DNA of 64,000 nt from Prorocentrum cordatum (taxonomy: Eukaryota > Sar > Dinophyceae > Prorocentrales > Prorocentraceae). The translations under genes and the position numbers were made by a program. The stretch's first letter is position 1. The number at the start of each line of letters is the position of its first letter. The notes under the pieces are model-generated. The model ran no database searches. It was not told the origin of the DNA and saw only the letters and a program-made list of their open reading frames with translations. The DNA is taken from assembly GCA_963575745.1 (NCBI GenBank), contig CAUYUJ010019113.1:22900-86899 (forward strand), given 5' to 3'. This document shows positions 32,353 to 42,979 of the stretch, one piece after another.

Positions 32353-32879
32353 TACACACGCATACATTTACACATTTATAAACACACAGATCTAAAGGCT
32401 GCCGCCTCTGCCGCCGACCCCAGAAGAGCTTGCATGTCCGAATGTAACCAAGTGTGGTTTGTTCCATTCTTCAAGCGGCCTGCCAGATCGCCGCAAGACG
32501 GGCGAATATACGCGCAGACGAGCCCGACGACGGCCCAGCTCTCCGATTTGGAAATCTTCACACCTTACTTGCTGTTAGGGTGTTTGCTGGGGTAGTCGCC
32601 TGTTCGGGCCCTCCTGGGTGGCCTCTTGGAGGCCTCTTGGGGCGTCGTCGGGGCTAAATCTGGAGCTGTCGCGGCCACCCCGCGATCACAGGCAAGGGGC
32701 TTTTGACAGGGACGGCGGGGGTGGCGGCGTATGGCCTGCTGTGCGCATGCCCACCAGACACAATGATGGGCACTGCTTTTCAACAAAGATGGTGGCGACC
32801 GACTTGTTCCGCGATGTGTGCTGTCACGTGCACAGGTGCACCTGACACACTCTGCACGTGCCCCGAACGCGGCGCACCT

Positions 32880-33110
32880 GGCGGCGGCTGGAGTATGCGG
32901 TACACCTGGCGCGCGCGGAGCACGTGGCGCATCTGGTACACCAGGCGTGCGTGCCTGGCACACTCGGGTCCACGGGGTGCCTGGCACGCCTGGCACGCCT
33001 GGCACGCGTGGCGCACCTCCGCGGAGCACGTGGCGCATCTGGTGCACCGGACGTGCCTGGCACGCTCGGGCCCTGGCGTCGCGCACGTGGGGTCGGTTTT
33101 GGTTCTCAGG
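32880..33110. repeat. Minisatellite rich in GCACGTGGCGCATCTGG and GTGCCTGGCACGC
   Basis: A block GCGGAGCACGTGGCGCATC with TGGTxCACC recurs about 100 bp apart (32917 and 33018). Between them are tandem CTGGCACGC units. Confidence 0.7.
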
Positions 33111-33289
33111 AGCTGCCCGTCCAAAGACGAGCGCTGAACATGCTGAGGCTCGGGTGTTACTTTTGTGTTGGAGGGCGGGTGAGAGTGAGCTAGACGGCTT
33201 GTTGCCCAGGGGGTGTCTTGACCCCTCCCCCCTACCCCCTCACCTGGGCATGGGAGGGGTAAGGGGAACCGCGCAGACAGAGTTAAAAG

Positions 33290-33840
33290 ATGGGCCCAAG
33301 ATAGCTCCAACAGGGCCCTCGGCAGTCCAAGACGGCCTCCAAGATGGCTCAAGATAGCAGAAGATGGTTCAATATAGCCTCCTACACGCCTCCAAGACGC
33401 CCCAAGCAAGACAGCCCCAAGACGGTTCCAAGTGCCCTTCGAGCATTCCTGGGCACCCTCCAATAGGCCCAAATCCTTCGAACACCTGGGGAATCAATGT
33501 GTTGTTGTGCCTTCTCGCGTTTTCGCTTGCGATGGACTTTTGAGGCCTCAAGATAGCCCCAAGATAGCCCAAGAAAGCCCCAAGAGGGGCTTATGAGCGC
33601 CCAAAAACTGTCCCACGAGCGCCCAAGAGACGCCCAAGAGCGGCCCCAGAAAGATCCAAGACGCCATGGTTGAGTCTCCGAGGGGGGGGGGCTGAATTGC
33701 ACCCCCCCTCCCCCCTCTTACCCCTCCAATGAGCCCCAAGAGGGCCGCAAGACCCCCAAAACGAGCCCCAAGAGGGCCCCTCCACAGTGCCCCAAGAGGC
33801 CCCATGGGGACCCCAAGAAAGCTCCTGAGATGGTCTCAAT
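33290..33840. repeat. Low-complexity CCCAAGA domain
   Basis: Degenerate units CAAGATGGC, CCCCAAGAC and CCCCAAGAGGGCC over about 550 bp, in the orientation opposite to the 8-14 kb domains. Units of the same kind resume at 34200-34380 after the TCC tract. Confidence 0.65.
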
Positions 33841-33939
33841 CATCCTCCTTCAAGAACCTCTCACAAAAACATCCCCAACGCCCGACTGCTCATTCATCTT
33901 GACATCGTCCGCTCCTTCCCTCCATTTTTCCTGCCTGCT

Positions 33940-34200
33940 CCCTCCTCCTCCTCCTCCTCCTCCTCCTCGTCGTCCTCCTCCTCCTCCTCCTCCTCCTCGT
34001 CCTCCTCCTCCTCGTCTTCCTCCTCCTCCTCCTCCTCGTCATCCTCCTCCTCCTCCTCCTCCTCCTTTTCCTCCTCCTCCTCATCTTCCTCGTGCCGCAT
34101 TCCTCCTCCTCCTCCTTCTCCTCCTCCTCCTGTTCTTCCTCCTCCTCCTCCTCCTCCTTCTCTATTTGATTTCCTCCTCCTCCTCCTCTTCTTCCTCCTA
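33940..34200. repeat. (TCC)n tract with CGT and TTC interruptions
   Basis: About 255 bp, almost entirely pyrimidine on the plus strand. Confidence 0.9.
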
Positions 34201-34845
34201 CCCCCAAGATGGTCCCAGGAGGTCGAGCATGGCTCAAGATAGCCTCCGACAGACCTTCAAGAGGCATCAAGGCAGCCTCATGATGGCCCAAGATACCTGA
34301 GCACGACGGCTCACGATAGCCTCCGACAGCCTCTGGCAGAGCATGGCTGGCTCAGGATAGCCTCCAAACGGCCTCACCTAAGCTTTCGATCGTGTCTGGA
34401 TGGACTGGTGGGGATACGCGACGTTTCAAGAATTTTGAGACGAATGCAGCGGGTGCGACGAGGGCCTCCCATGAGGCCCAAAAAGGGGACAACGAGGGAA
34501 GGGCAGCAACGTAGGTCAGGGGTCGACCCAAACGGTGTTTGGGCAATTTCGTGGGCCGTTTTCGTTTCGATTGCGATTTGCGGCAAAGGCGGATTGAAGA
34601 CAAAACGAGGGAAAACAAAAACACAACGAAAACGAACGACACTGCTTGGGTCGATCCCTGGTGCAGGTACCTCTCCCTCCTCTGACCCCCCCCCGACATC
34701 CACGAAAATGCGGCTGGTGTCCGGGACGAACGCGTTCACATAAAACTGGCAGCCGAGCTCCACCATCGTCTCCTGCTCGGCCGAGGTCGGGGGCGCGTGC
34801 GCCCTCGGGAGCGGCCAAGAGGGGGGTGTCCAAGAGGGGTGTGTG

Positions 34846-34965
34846 TGCAAATCATGACCGGCGGCATGTGCGCGGCCCGGCGGGGGGGCCAGGGACGTAA
34901 TGAAATAAGACGGGGCGCCATGAAATCTGGGGAAATATCATGGCCCCCGCCATGATATCCCCCTC
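34846..34965. mobile_element. Dispersed repeat family K, copy 1, with hairpin L
   Basis: GCAAATCATGACCGGC, GGCATGTGCGCGGCCC, a G-run, GCCAGGGACGT, AATGAAATAAGA and GCCATGAAATC, then the hairpin ATATCATGGC-CCCC-GCCATGATAT (34935-34958). Family K recurs at 54112-54405 and the hairpin at 55462-55485. Confidence 0.65.
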
Positions 34966-35465
34966 CCCCCTAGCCATCACCCCCCTCTTTTCCGCCCCCG
35001 ACGTGCGCCCGGGAAGAGCGGCGCCGCGCAGCTCCCCCGGGGAGCTGCGGGGAGGTGGACTGCGGCACCTTCGCGCCGCGGCGACTCCTCAAAAGCCCCG
35101 ACCCCTTCCCCATGGAGAAGTTTTAACATCTTATCGTGATCAGACTTATGATTTTCGCATTATAGTGATGGAGACAAGGAGTTTCATGTTCTAGAAAAGA
35201 AGATCCGATCATTGCCAAAAATACAATGTGGTGCATATGCCATTAATGCTACAACCCTCGTCAAAAATAAACTGAGGGATTATGTTTTCGGTGATTGCAT
35301 GGTCAGCGCTACTCCAATGCTGACGCTAGATATCTGACGCGGACGCAAGGGCTTCAAACATCCGACGACCCCTCCGCAGCACTGAAGAACGAAGTTTCTA
35401 TCAAGTGCCCGAGAAGATCGATCGTCGGGGTTTCCAACTGCGTTTCTGTTTATTTATGACGATGC

Positions 35466-35652
35466 TAGGAGGAGGAGGAGGAGGAGGAGGGAGGGGGAGG
35501 AGGAGGGAGGAGGGGAGGAGGAGGAGGAGGAGGAGGAGGAGGAAGGAGGAGGAGGAGGAGGAGGAGGAGGAGAGGAGGAGGAGGAGGGAGGAGGGAGGAG
35601 GAGGAGGAGGAGGAGGGAGGAGGAGGAGGAGGAGGAGGAGGAGGAGGAGGGG
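35466..35652. repeat. (GGA)n tract with GGGA variants
   Basis: About 190 bp of purine-only sequence on the plus strand. Confidence 0.9.
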
Positions 35653-35746
35653 GGGGGCTTGTCCCAGATCCAGTGCGGCAGGGCCCTGCGGGGCCCGAGG
35701 ACGGGCCCCTCAGGGCCGAAAAGTCGAGGAACAGCGCCCCGATGCT

Positions 35747-35877
35747 GGCCATCGCTCGGACGCCCCTTCCCCGTGTTTTTTTCGTCGGTTTCGCGCGTGG
35801 CTTCTTCGCCGAATGGTAAAGGCTGCTCCTCGATGGTCCTCGACGAAGGAGAAATGCACACGCCCGAGCGATGCCAA
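35747..35877. mobile_element. TIR element family F, copy 1
   Basis: Left end GCCATCGCTCGGACG and right end CGCCCGAGCGATGCC are inverted, 15 bp. The interior has GATGGTCCTCG and AAATGCACACG. 131 bp. Other copies at 39544-39721 and 44757-44884. Confidence 0.75.
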
Positions 35878-35894
35878 GGATGGAACATCTCGGG

Positions 35895-36050
35895 GGTCTT
35901 CTGACCCGGGCCAGTGCGAACCCGGTCAGTCAGGCCTTGCAGGCTCCTGCAAGATCCTGCAGGATCATGCAGCCAGACCCGGGTCAACGCGACCCTGGCC
36001 CTGCAGGATCCTGCGAGATCGGCGCCCTGACTGACCCCCATTTGCATTGA
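35895..36050. repeat. Inverted and tandem TGCAGGATCCTGC-type repeats
   Basis: CTGCAGGATCCTGC-like units and an outer GACCCGGG / CCCGGGTC pair. Probably another hairpin-forming element. No second copy seen. Confidence 0.4.
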
Positions 36051-36080
36051 CCCCCGTCTCTTGAGTCCCGAGAGAACTCA

Positions 36081-36262
36081 ACGGCGAGCGAGGGGGGGAA
36101 GTGAGACGGGGCGGGCCTGCTCAGAAGGCTCGGAAGTCCCCCGACACTCTGAGAAGTTTCCTGAGCCTTCCCGGAAGACGCCACAAACTTCTCAGCAGGC
36201 TTGAGGGCCTCTGGGAAGGCCTTCTCCTCCTCATACCTCCCCCCCTCGCTCGCCGCCGAAAA
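36081..36262. mobile_element. TIR element family D, copy 3
   Basis: Left end ACGGCGAGCGAGGGGGGG and right end CCCCCCTCGCTCGCCG are inverted. The interior has CTCAGAAGG and GGAAGGCCTTCTCC. Confidence 0.75.
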
Positions 36263-36494
36263 ACATCATGCCCTCGGAGGTCTCGGGCCAGCTACCCCCC
36301 CCACCGGGGGACCCCAGGTCGGCTGCACGAAAGGGCGACCGTGGGCAGGGGGGACGCGGGGTGGCCCAACCCCGGGCGAGCAAAGCGCTGTTACCGCATC
36401 GCCTTCGGCGATCGGGCGGCCCCACCGAGCCCGCACCAAAGGTCCCCCCCCTGAGGTCCGACGTCTCAAAAAAATTAGACTGAAGGGGCCCTGG

Positions 36495-36648
36495 GACACA
36501 CAAATAAATACACTCAAATAAAAGGATTCCCCATCTTTTCCCATATTTTCTGGGCTTCTGTCTTCCCCCCCACTTCCCATATTTTCCCATATTTTCTTGG
36601 GAATCGAAGATGAATTGCGTCTGTGTGTTTCTTTTCCTCCTGGTAGAC
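36495..36648. mobile_element. Dispersed element family E, copy 2
   Basis: GGACACACAAATAAATAC, CCCATATTTTCTGGGC, CACTTCCCATATTTTCC and GCGTCTGTGTGTTTC, matching 25681-25830 in order. Confidence 0.6.
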
Positions 36649-36787
36649 GCCGTGAACAATCGCGCCCGGGGCGTCGACGGGCGCTCTCGGGGCGGGGGGG
36701 GTCCGAGGCCATCGGGCGGTCCGTCCAGGCAGCCAGAGTTAGGGCGGTCACGTCCTCCTGCACGCGGATGTTGGAAGAGAAGTAAGA

Positions 36788-36977
36788 GTGGTCAACAAAG
36801 GCTCAAAATAGACAGAGATAGCAGGAAAACAGCGTCCCCACAATTGTGTTGACGAGAAATAAATAAAAGTGGTCAACAAAGGCTCAACATAGACAGAGAT
36901 CGTAGGAAAACATAGTCCCCATATGTTTGTTGGCTATGTTTGACTGTTCCTCCTGTAAGGGGGGGCATGCCCGACTT
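36788..36977. mobile_element. Family A element, right part with internal 81-bp duplication
   Basis: The right terminus CTCCTGTAAGGGGGG with GCATGCCCGACTT matches family A ends. GTGGTCAACAAAGGCTC occurs at 36788 and 36869, each followed by a diverged GACAGAGAT and GGAAAACA. No left terminus is found. Confidence 0.5.
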
Positions 36978-37169
36978 GAAATCAGATGGCGACGGGCCTC
37001 GCGCGAGACGGCACAGCGGCCTTGCGCGGTGGCTTACGACGCGGGCCGCCAGGCGCGCCGCATGCCACACTGGAAGCGAGAGCGCTTTTGCGCGCGCGCG
37101 CTTGCGCGGGCAGTTTACGCGCGCGAAGGTCGACGAAGAAAGCCCTGGTTGTGGCGTCGCTCGAGCTCA

Positions 37170-37410
37170 AGTTTGACCAGGGACCGACCGTCCCGGCATT
37201 CCCATAGGCCTACCACGAAATCTTCTAGAACCCACACATGTTCGAAGAACAGCAGCCATGTTCTTAGAACGTAAGCCTGGTGTGTAAAAACAAATCAGTA
37301 TCAGCCATACATGTTCTCATACATTCGCGCAGACCACAAAGGTTTGTTAGAGCATACTCTGGTGGGCTTCTAGGGAAGCCAGGACGCTTCGCCACTGCTT
37401 GACAAAGAAC
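37170..37410. mobile_element. Dispersed TIR repeat family H, copy 1
   Basis: AGGGACCGACCGTCCC, then ATAGGCCTACCACGA, several GTTCTTAGAAC-like motifs, a degraded right end (GGTGGGCTTCTAGG), then GCCAGGACGCTTCGCC. Matches 59100-59335, where both TAGGCCTACCA / TGGTAGGCCTA ends are intact. Confidence 0.65.
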
Positions 37411-37504
37411 CCTGCAGGTGAGACTACTGGAACAACACGGGCTGGGGCTCAGAACCCGAAGGGTGCCTGCAGCCGGAAGAGCCCAAGCGGGGGTATCCGA
37501 GGCC

Positions 37505-37700
37505 CCAGGGCGTTGTGGATGCCACCACGACAATGGGCACCCTAACAGTCCTTTCATTGAATGTTAAATGTGTTTCAAATGTCGGAACATGTTCCAAACA
37601 TGTTTTAAACATGCTTTTACATGTTTAAAGCGTGTTTAACACATGCTTTCGACATCTGGAAAGTGTTTGGCAACATGCTTCGTCTCCATTGATCGCCCTC
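37505..37700 (+). mobile_element. Dispersed repeat family O, copy 2, uninterrupted
   Basis: GTGGATGCCACCACGACAAT, CACCCTAACAGTCC, a tract of AACATG units, CTGGAAAGTGTTTGGC and CTCCATTGATCGCC in one continuous block. It serves as the empty-site reference for copies 1 and 3. Confidence 0.75.
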
Positions 37701-37860
37701 CACAACCCAAGCGCCGATCGGACGCGCGGCTGCAGGGCTCGCGGGCGAGCGCAGACTGCCACCTGCGTGGCGCCCCGCGGGCCCCTCAAGAAGCGCGCGA
37801 GGGCCGCCGCGAAGGACCTCCGGATCTCGGGATCATGAGCAGTATGCCCAACTGGTTAAT

Positions 37861-38007
37861 GCGGGATGACGATTCAAACAAACGGGAGGGAACGATTCAA
37901 AAAATAGTGCTCTGCTATTTCTGCACAATCTTCTGACTGGAGGAGAACGATTCATAATATAAGGTTTTCCAGCCCGCGGCCGGTTTTTTCTAATCGTCAT
38001 CCCGGGC
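37861..38007. mobile_element. Candidate TIR element U, single copy
   Basis: GGGATGACGATT at the left and AATCGTCATCCC at the right are perfect 12-bp inverted repeats about 120 bp apart. A further AATCGTCATCC lies at 38042. Unique in the window. Confidence 0.45.
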
Positions 38008-38349
38008 GCCGCCGAGTGAACACGACCCCCGGTCATTTATTAATCGTCATCCTCCGTTACTGCACGCGCAGGCCGCGAAGGCGGAGGGCGGGCGGCGGCG
38101 GGTCTCTCCAGCTCGGTGACGCCATCGCGGACGAGCAGATCGATGTTCTCGTGCCGTGGTCGGCTGGCCATCGGCGGGGGGGGGCGCCCCGGCGCACGGC
38201 CTGCGTCACCCACCCCGACCTCGCGCACCGCGCCGCGAGGGCCGCGAGTCGCGGCTACCCTCGCGCGCCCGCGCCGCTGCCCCGAAGAACAGGTGGCACC
38301 TCCCTGGCGAGCCCGCGAAGCGCGGTCATTTTCGCGCTCCTGCGGGCGG

Positions 38350-38548
38350 CCTGCGGCAAGCTCGTGTCGTGTCAACCCGGCGCTGGTTCCTGACACCACG
38401 GTGATCGTCTTACCTAGAACGATCGACCGTTTCCGAAACATCATATCGTCCCGAAACATCAGATCGGTCTGGGTCGCCAGCGGCGTTTGACGTTGAACAT
38501 TGACGGCGGGGTCGCCGCCAGTCGACACGACGCGAACCTGCCGCAGAC
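38350..38548. mobile_element. Candidate TIR element V, single copy
   Basis: CTGCGGCAAGCTCGTGTCGT with GTCAAC at the left pairs imperfectly with GTCGACACGACGCGAACC with TGCCGCAG at the right, over about 35 bp. CCGAAACATCA repeats internally. Confidence 0.5.
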
Positions 38549-38879
38549 AACCGAACAAGGGCACCAGCAGAAGCCCAACATTTGTACAATCCGGCGGATC
38601 ATCGGCAACTGTGGCTGCCCTTGTGGCCACAAGAGGCTCGGCTTGGCCGTGCCTGCAACCACTGGCACAGCACTGAGCGCAAATCTCCGATGTCGCGACT
38701 TTTTCACGATCGCCTGAAGTCGACACAAGCAGGAGGACGCCAACCGTGCGCCTACACCAATCCTCGCGGGTGGGAAACATGTCTACATCCACGGCCTCGC
38801 AGACCAGGCCCCTGGGCCGCGACCCTCCAGATACTCTTTTTTGTTGCAGATGCCCCGCGCGGCAGATGCCAGACCGCGA

Positions 38880-39080
38880 GGGCGTGGGTATTCGGAGCAG
38901 GGCGAGTGGAGACAACGGCAGCTCAAAATTCGGTCCCCGGACCCCTCATGGAGTCCACACGCGCAAATTTTCCGAGCTGCGTCCAGCCATGGCACCGAGG
39001 GCCCCCCCCCGAAGGCCAACTGCCGTTGCCTCAACTCGCCTCCCTCTAAGCGTGCCCGGCCGCGAGGGCGTGGATATGGG
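38880..39080. repeat. Inverted-repeat block W
   Basis: GAGTGGAGACAACGGCAGCT (38906-38925) pairs with a mismatched complement near 39017-39040. Outside it, CCGCGAGGGCGTGG occurs as a direct repeat at 38876 and 39060. Confidence 0.45.
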
Positions 39081-39172
39081 CTCGCCGCCAGTGGGATCCT
39101 GGCCGGGCTCATCCTGGGCCACAGATGATGGGCAGATTCTCCACCACCACCACCACCGTAGGTAGGAGAGGG

Positions 39173-39255
39173 GGGAGGAGGAGGAGGAGGAGGAGGAGGA
39201 GGAGGAGGAGGAGGAGGAGGAGGAGGAGGAGGAGGAGGAGGAGGAGGAGGAGGAC
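39173..39255. repeat. (GGA)n microsatellite
   Basis: About 27 perfect GGA units. Confidence 0.9.
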
Positions 39256-39543
39256 CTCCCCATCCTCCCTTCTCCCCCGTCCTCATAACCTATGGTAGCG
39301 GCCGTGGAACCTTGGCCCATCAACGAGGGCCCGGCCAGCATCGCCGGCAGGGCCCAGAGCCGGCGCCCTCCGAGGGGCGGGGGGTCGGCCAGCCGACCGC
39401 GGCGTCTCGCGCAGCTCGCGGCACTGCTCCAGCACCGCCGCCTCCCGGCGGAAGGCCTCCAGCGACCGCTGGAGCTCGGCCTTGAGGACCTTCTCCACGA
39501 AGTCCTCGGAGCGGGGGGGGGGGGCGATGGCCGAGGGCCGAGG

Positions 39544-39721
39544 GCCGTCGCTCGGACGTCCACTTCCCTTGCTTTTTTCTGTTTCGTGCGAGTTTTTTTT
39601 ATTTTGTTGTTTTGTTTTGTTTGTTTTTTTGTTGTTTTTTGTTTTTTTTGGCTCGATGGTCCAGGAGGATCCTCGCTGGTCCTCGCCGAGACAAAAATGC
39701 ACACGCCCGAGCGATGCCATG
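39544..39721. mobile_element. TIR element family F, copy 2, with T-rich expansion
   Basis: GCCGTCGCTCGGACGTCC and CACGCCCGAGCGATGCC ends. The interior holds a TTTTG-repeat stretch (39592-39650) that lengthens it to about 178 bp. GATGGTCCAGGAGGATCCTC follows. Confidence 0.75.
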
Positions 39722-39825
39722 GGGGCCGGGCCGTGGCGCGCCGAAAGGGCCGACGCGGGCGGAGCCGGTGGCAGGACGGGAGGGCGCCGACTGCACACCC
39801 ACAGCGGACACGTGCGACGAGCACT

Positions 39826-40198
39826 CCTCCTCCTCCTCCTCCTCCTCCTCCTCCTCCTCCTCCTCCTCGATGCTCCTCCTCCTCCTCCTCCTCCTCCTCC
39901 TCGATGCTCCTCCTCCTCCTCCTCCTCCTCCTCCTCCTCCTCGATGCCTCCTCCTCCTCCTCCTCCTCCTCCTCCTCCTCCTCTCCTCCTCCTCCTCCTC
40001 CTCCTCCTCGATGCTCTCCTCCTCGCTCCTCCCTCCTCCTCCTCCTCCTCCTCCTCCTCCTCGATGCTCCTCCCTCCTCCTCCTCATCCTCCTCCTCCTC
40101 CTCCTCCCTCCTCCTCCCTCCTCCTCCTCCTCGATGCTCCTCCTCGATGCTCCTCCTCCTCCTCCTCCTCCTCCTCTTCCTCCTCCTCCTCTTCTCCA
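39826..40198. repeat. (TCC)n tract with regular CGATGCTCC interruptions
   Basis: TCC runs broken by CGATGC at least seven times, giving an irregular higher-order pattern. Confidence 0.9.
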
Positions 40199-40345
40199 GA
40201 GCGTTCCGGAGCGCTCTCAGAGCGTTCCGGAACGCTCTGGAGCGGCCGCGGCGCCCAATACGTCCTCCAAACCCGCCGATTCTCAGAGATTTCGAGTTAT
40301 CCCGATCCGACTTTGTCCCGATCCTCGCGTCGTTTTAGACGAGCA
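40196..40345. mobile_element. Dispersed hairpin repeat family I, copy 1
   Basis: AGAGCGTTCCGGAGCGCTCT, AACGCTCTGGAGCGGCC, CCGCCGATTCTCAGAGATTT, ATCCCGATCC and TCGCGTCGTTTTAG. Self-complementary in its first 60 bp. Other copies at 56035, 56385 (inverted), 58050 and 59630 (inverted). Confidence 0.65.
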
Positions 40346-41039
40346 CCCCTGCCATCAGACATGTCGAGGAGCCTTCAATCGTCGATCGCGGGAGGTCCGA
40401 GCGTGCCCAAGGAAAAACTCCTGTGGGCCTCTGGAGCCACGGAAGAGGGGACGGCGCGTCCGTGGGGCGCCTGCTGGCGGGCCGGTCTCTTCTTTGGTGC
40501 GCCTGCCATACATACAGGGCGGTTTTTGATACACAGGAGTTGTAAATACACCGGATGTTTAATCCATGCTTAATAGATGGATAAACTTATGCGTGAACTC
40601 ATCGTTGTTTTTGATACCAAATCCCTGCATTGTTCAATACATGCTCCGCACGCGGAGCACGTATGAAAAACGGCCCTGTACACTGGTCCTGGCCATGCCC
40701 ATCCTGGGCCCAGGGCCAGCCCGGCCAGGGCCGACGCTGCTGCCTCGCCTCGCTTCCCGCGCACCGCTCCGGGCGACCTCCGCTTCGCGCACCCCCTCGG
40801 CGGGAAGCTGCGGCCGCCCTTCGCGCGCTCGCGCGGCCCCCGTGGGCGAGATGCGCCTCTCCCGCCGAGGCCGCGGAGCGCGGTCGCGAAAGAACTGCCG
40901 CCGCGCCCCCGCTGGCGGCCTGGAGGGCCGTGGGAAAGTTTGCAGGCCACGACAGCGTCAACAAGGCGTTCGGGCCGACGCTCGCCGATCGCGGGAGGTG
41001 GAATGGATCGAGAGCGCAAGAGGGAGGTGCACGTACAGG

Positions 41040-41215
41040 AATCCACGCTGGTTTCGAACTGCGCGAACGTGCTGGGAGGAGGTGAGCAGTACAGATCCAG
41101 CTCTCCTGGCCCTCCTCCTCCCCCCCTCGTCCTCCAGAAAAGACGAGGAAGGAGGGGGGAAGAGGAGGGCCAAGAGAGCTGGATCTGTACTGGTTTCCTC
41201 CTCCCACGTTCGTAA
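41040..41215. repeat. Palindromic element, about 175 bp
   Basis: GAGCAGTACAGATCCAGCTC and CCTCCTCCCCCCCTCGTC on the left mirror GACGAGGAAGGAGGGGGG and GAGCTGGATCTGTACTG on the right, around a spacer CTCCAGAAAA near 41131. Confidence 0.7.
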
Positions 41216-41510
41216 CTCGAGGCTGGCCTCCAGGACTGGGGGGGCACATTCATGTCACGCACGTGGCTGGGCGCGTGCTTCCTGTGTGGGCTCCCGACTG
41301 GAGGCTGGCGGCATCTGCCGTTGCCCTTCGCCCACCAAATCGATACACTCCCAGGCCACGCTGACGCTGTGGCCTGGAAGGCACGGGTGGCTGAGTGGAA
41401 AGGAGGCGCGGGGTGAAGGAGGCAGGAAAGGAGGGATGGAGGCACGGAGTGGGCACGACAGGGAGGCAAGGGGTCCGAGGAGCGTGCCCAGAGGACGCTC
41501 AAAGCGGACA

Positions 41511-41697
41511 TTCGGGCCGGGCGAAAGGGGGGGATAGCAAAGGGGGGGGTTCGAGAATCAGCTCACGTGGCTGCTTCTCCCGGCGCCTCCCGGCGCCGGA
41601 GGCGGCAATGTATCGCGGCAGGGGCCCCTCGGTGGGGCCGAAACCAGCTGCATGCAGCAAATTCCGTAACCTTCCTTTCCAATCCCCCCCTTTCTAG
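41511..41697. mobile_element. TIR element family C, copy 2
   Basis: TCGGGCCGGGCGAAAGGGG left end, AATCCCCCCCTTTC right end, with the same interior landmarks as 25309-25504 including GCTGCATGCAGC. Confidence 0.75.
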
Positions 41698-41996
41698 GGG
41701 GAAAACAAATCTACCTCGCTTTTGACCACCCTCGCTTCCAAGAGATACCAAACGATGCCAAACTACGGCCTGTACGGGTCAGGCCGCTTGACGAGGAGGC
41801 GCGTGGTATGACTTGGTTTTGCCTGGAAGCGAAAGCGGGGTAGGTAATTCACGCTCTGACTTTCGTCCAGCCCGAGACATCGGGACCGAGGAGCACCCGG
41901 CTGCGGCGCGGAGGGTCCCAGCAGAGCCGCCGGGCGCGGCCGAGCCGCCGCAGCCCAGAGCGTCCGCCCTCCCGGGTGGAACGGAACGGGAGCAGT

Positions 41997-42151
41997 TAGG
42001 GGGCCACATGCGAACCCTACCCCTACCCCCCACGATTTCTGAGGGGGAGGGTGGGGTTCACTTCGTTCGGGAGCTCCCGAGAGAAGTGAACCCCACCCTC
42101 CCCCTCAGAAATCGTGGGGGGTAGGGGTAGGGTTCGCATTTGGCCCCCTAC
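41997..42151. repeat. Near-perfect palindrome with GGGTAGGGG motifs
   Basis: The left arm GGGGGCCACATGCGAACCC, CTACCCCTACCCCCCACG, ATTTCTGAGGGGGAGGG and GTTCACTTC is mirrored on the right, with a single mismatch in the terminal block (CACATG versus CAAATG). The centre is GGGAGCTCCC at about 42069-42078. Arms of about 72 bp leave almost no spacer. Confidence 0.85.
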
Positions 42152-42597
42152 CAGGGCCCAGGAGGAATCAGAGCCCGCGCCGATGCGGGTCGCTGCCCTC
42201 CGCGGAAGCAGCAGGCCGCCCGGCGGGCCTGCGCCCTGTCGCAGGGGGGGGGATTCCTCGTGGAAGCTTTGCCCGAGGAGGGCGCAGAGCACGCTGCCGC
42301 AAGAGATGGTCTGGGCAATGTCCTAGCCGGTCTCTTCCGTAGCGCAGGGGTCGGTCACAAGGCACGGTCCGAAAACGCTTCCACACATGAGGTCTGAACC
42401 GGGAGCCTGAATCTGAGGCCCTGTGCCTCTCAGACGCTTTTCCAAGCCTGTGCGCGCAAGATGCTGCGCGCTCGTGCAGCCAGGGCGCTCGACAAAGGAT
42501 AATGACCGGATAGCGGCAACGACCCTTTCGCGGCAGAAGCCCCGCCGAGCAACAACTCGACCGCCCGGGGAGGAGGACTACGATTCGGGAGAGCTCG

Positions 42598-42692
42598 GAG
42601 GAGGAGGAGGAGGAGGAGGAGGGGGAGGGGGAGGAGGAGGAGGAGGAGGAGGAGGAGGAGGAGGAGGAGGAGGAGGAGGAGGAGGAGGAGGA
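42598..42692. repeat. (GGA)n microsatellite
   Basis: GGA run with two GGGGGA interruptions. Confidence 0.9.
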
Positions 42693-42857
42693 GAACTCGG
42701 ACCTGCTGGGAAGAGCTCGGGAGGATCGTCCTGCACACCTTTTCGGTGCTGCGCTGGCGCGGTGGCGAGGCTGGCCGAAGGCCTCACGTGCGGGCCATAG
42801 ATATGTCCACATCCGGTGAGTCGTGGAGTTTTGGGCTCTCTTCCCCAGAAACTGGAG

Positions 42858-42920
42858 GCGCACTGGATATGGATGAACATCTGGCCCCCAAAGGCTCGAT
42901 TGTTATCCATATCCAGTGCG
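42858..42920. repeat. Hairpin GCGCACTGGATATGG / CCATATCCAGTGCG
   Basis: 14-bp arms separated by about 35 bp. A third partial copy CCTGGATATGGATAC lies at 42962. Confidence 0.55.
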
Positions 42921-42979
42921 ACTCGGCCTTGCGGCACCCCTTCCCAAACAGTGCAAGACGCCCTGGATATGGATACAAG

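Noticed and set aside
42000-42145. Telomere-like GGGGTAGGGGTAGGG
   Set aside because: It occurs once per palindrome arm and not as a tandem array, and there is no chromosome end.
42340-42440. tRNA-Leu-like stretch on the minus strand
   Set aside because: Some A-box and anticodon-like similarity, but no acceptor stem or proper T arm could be formed.
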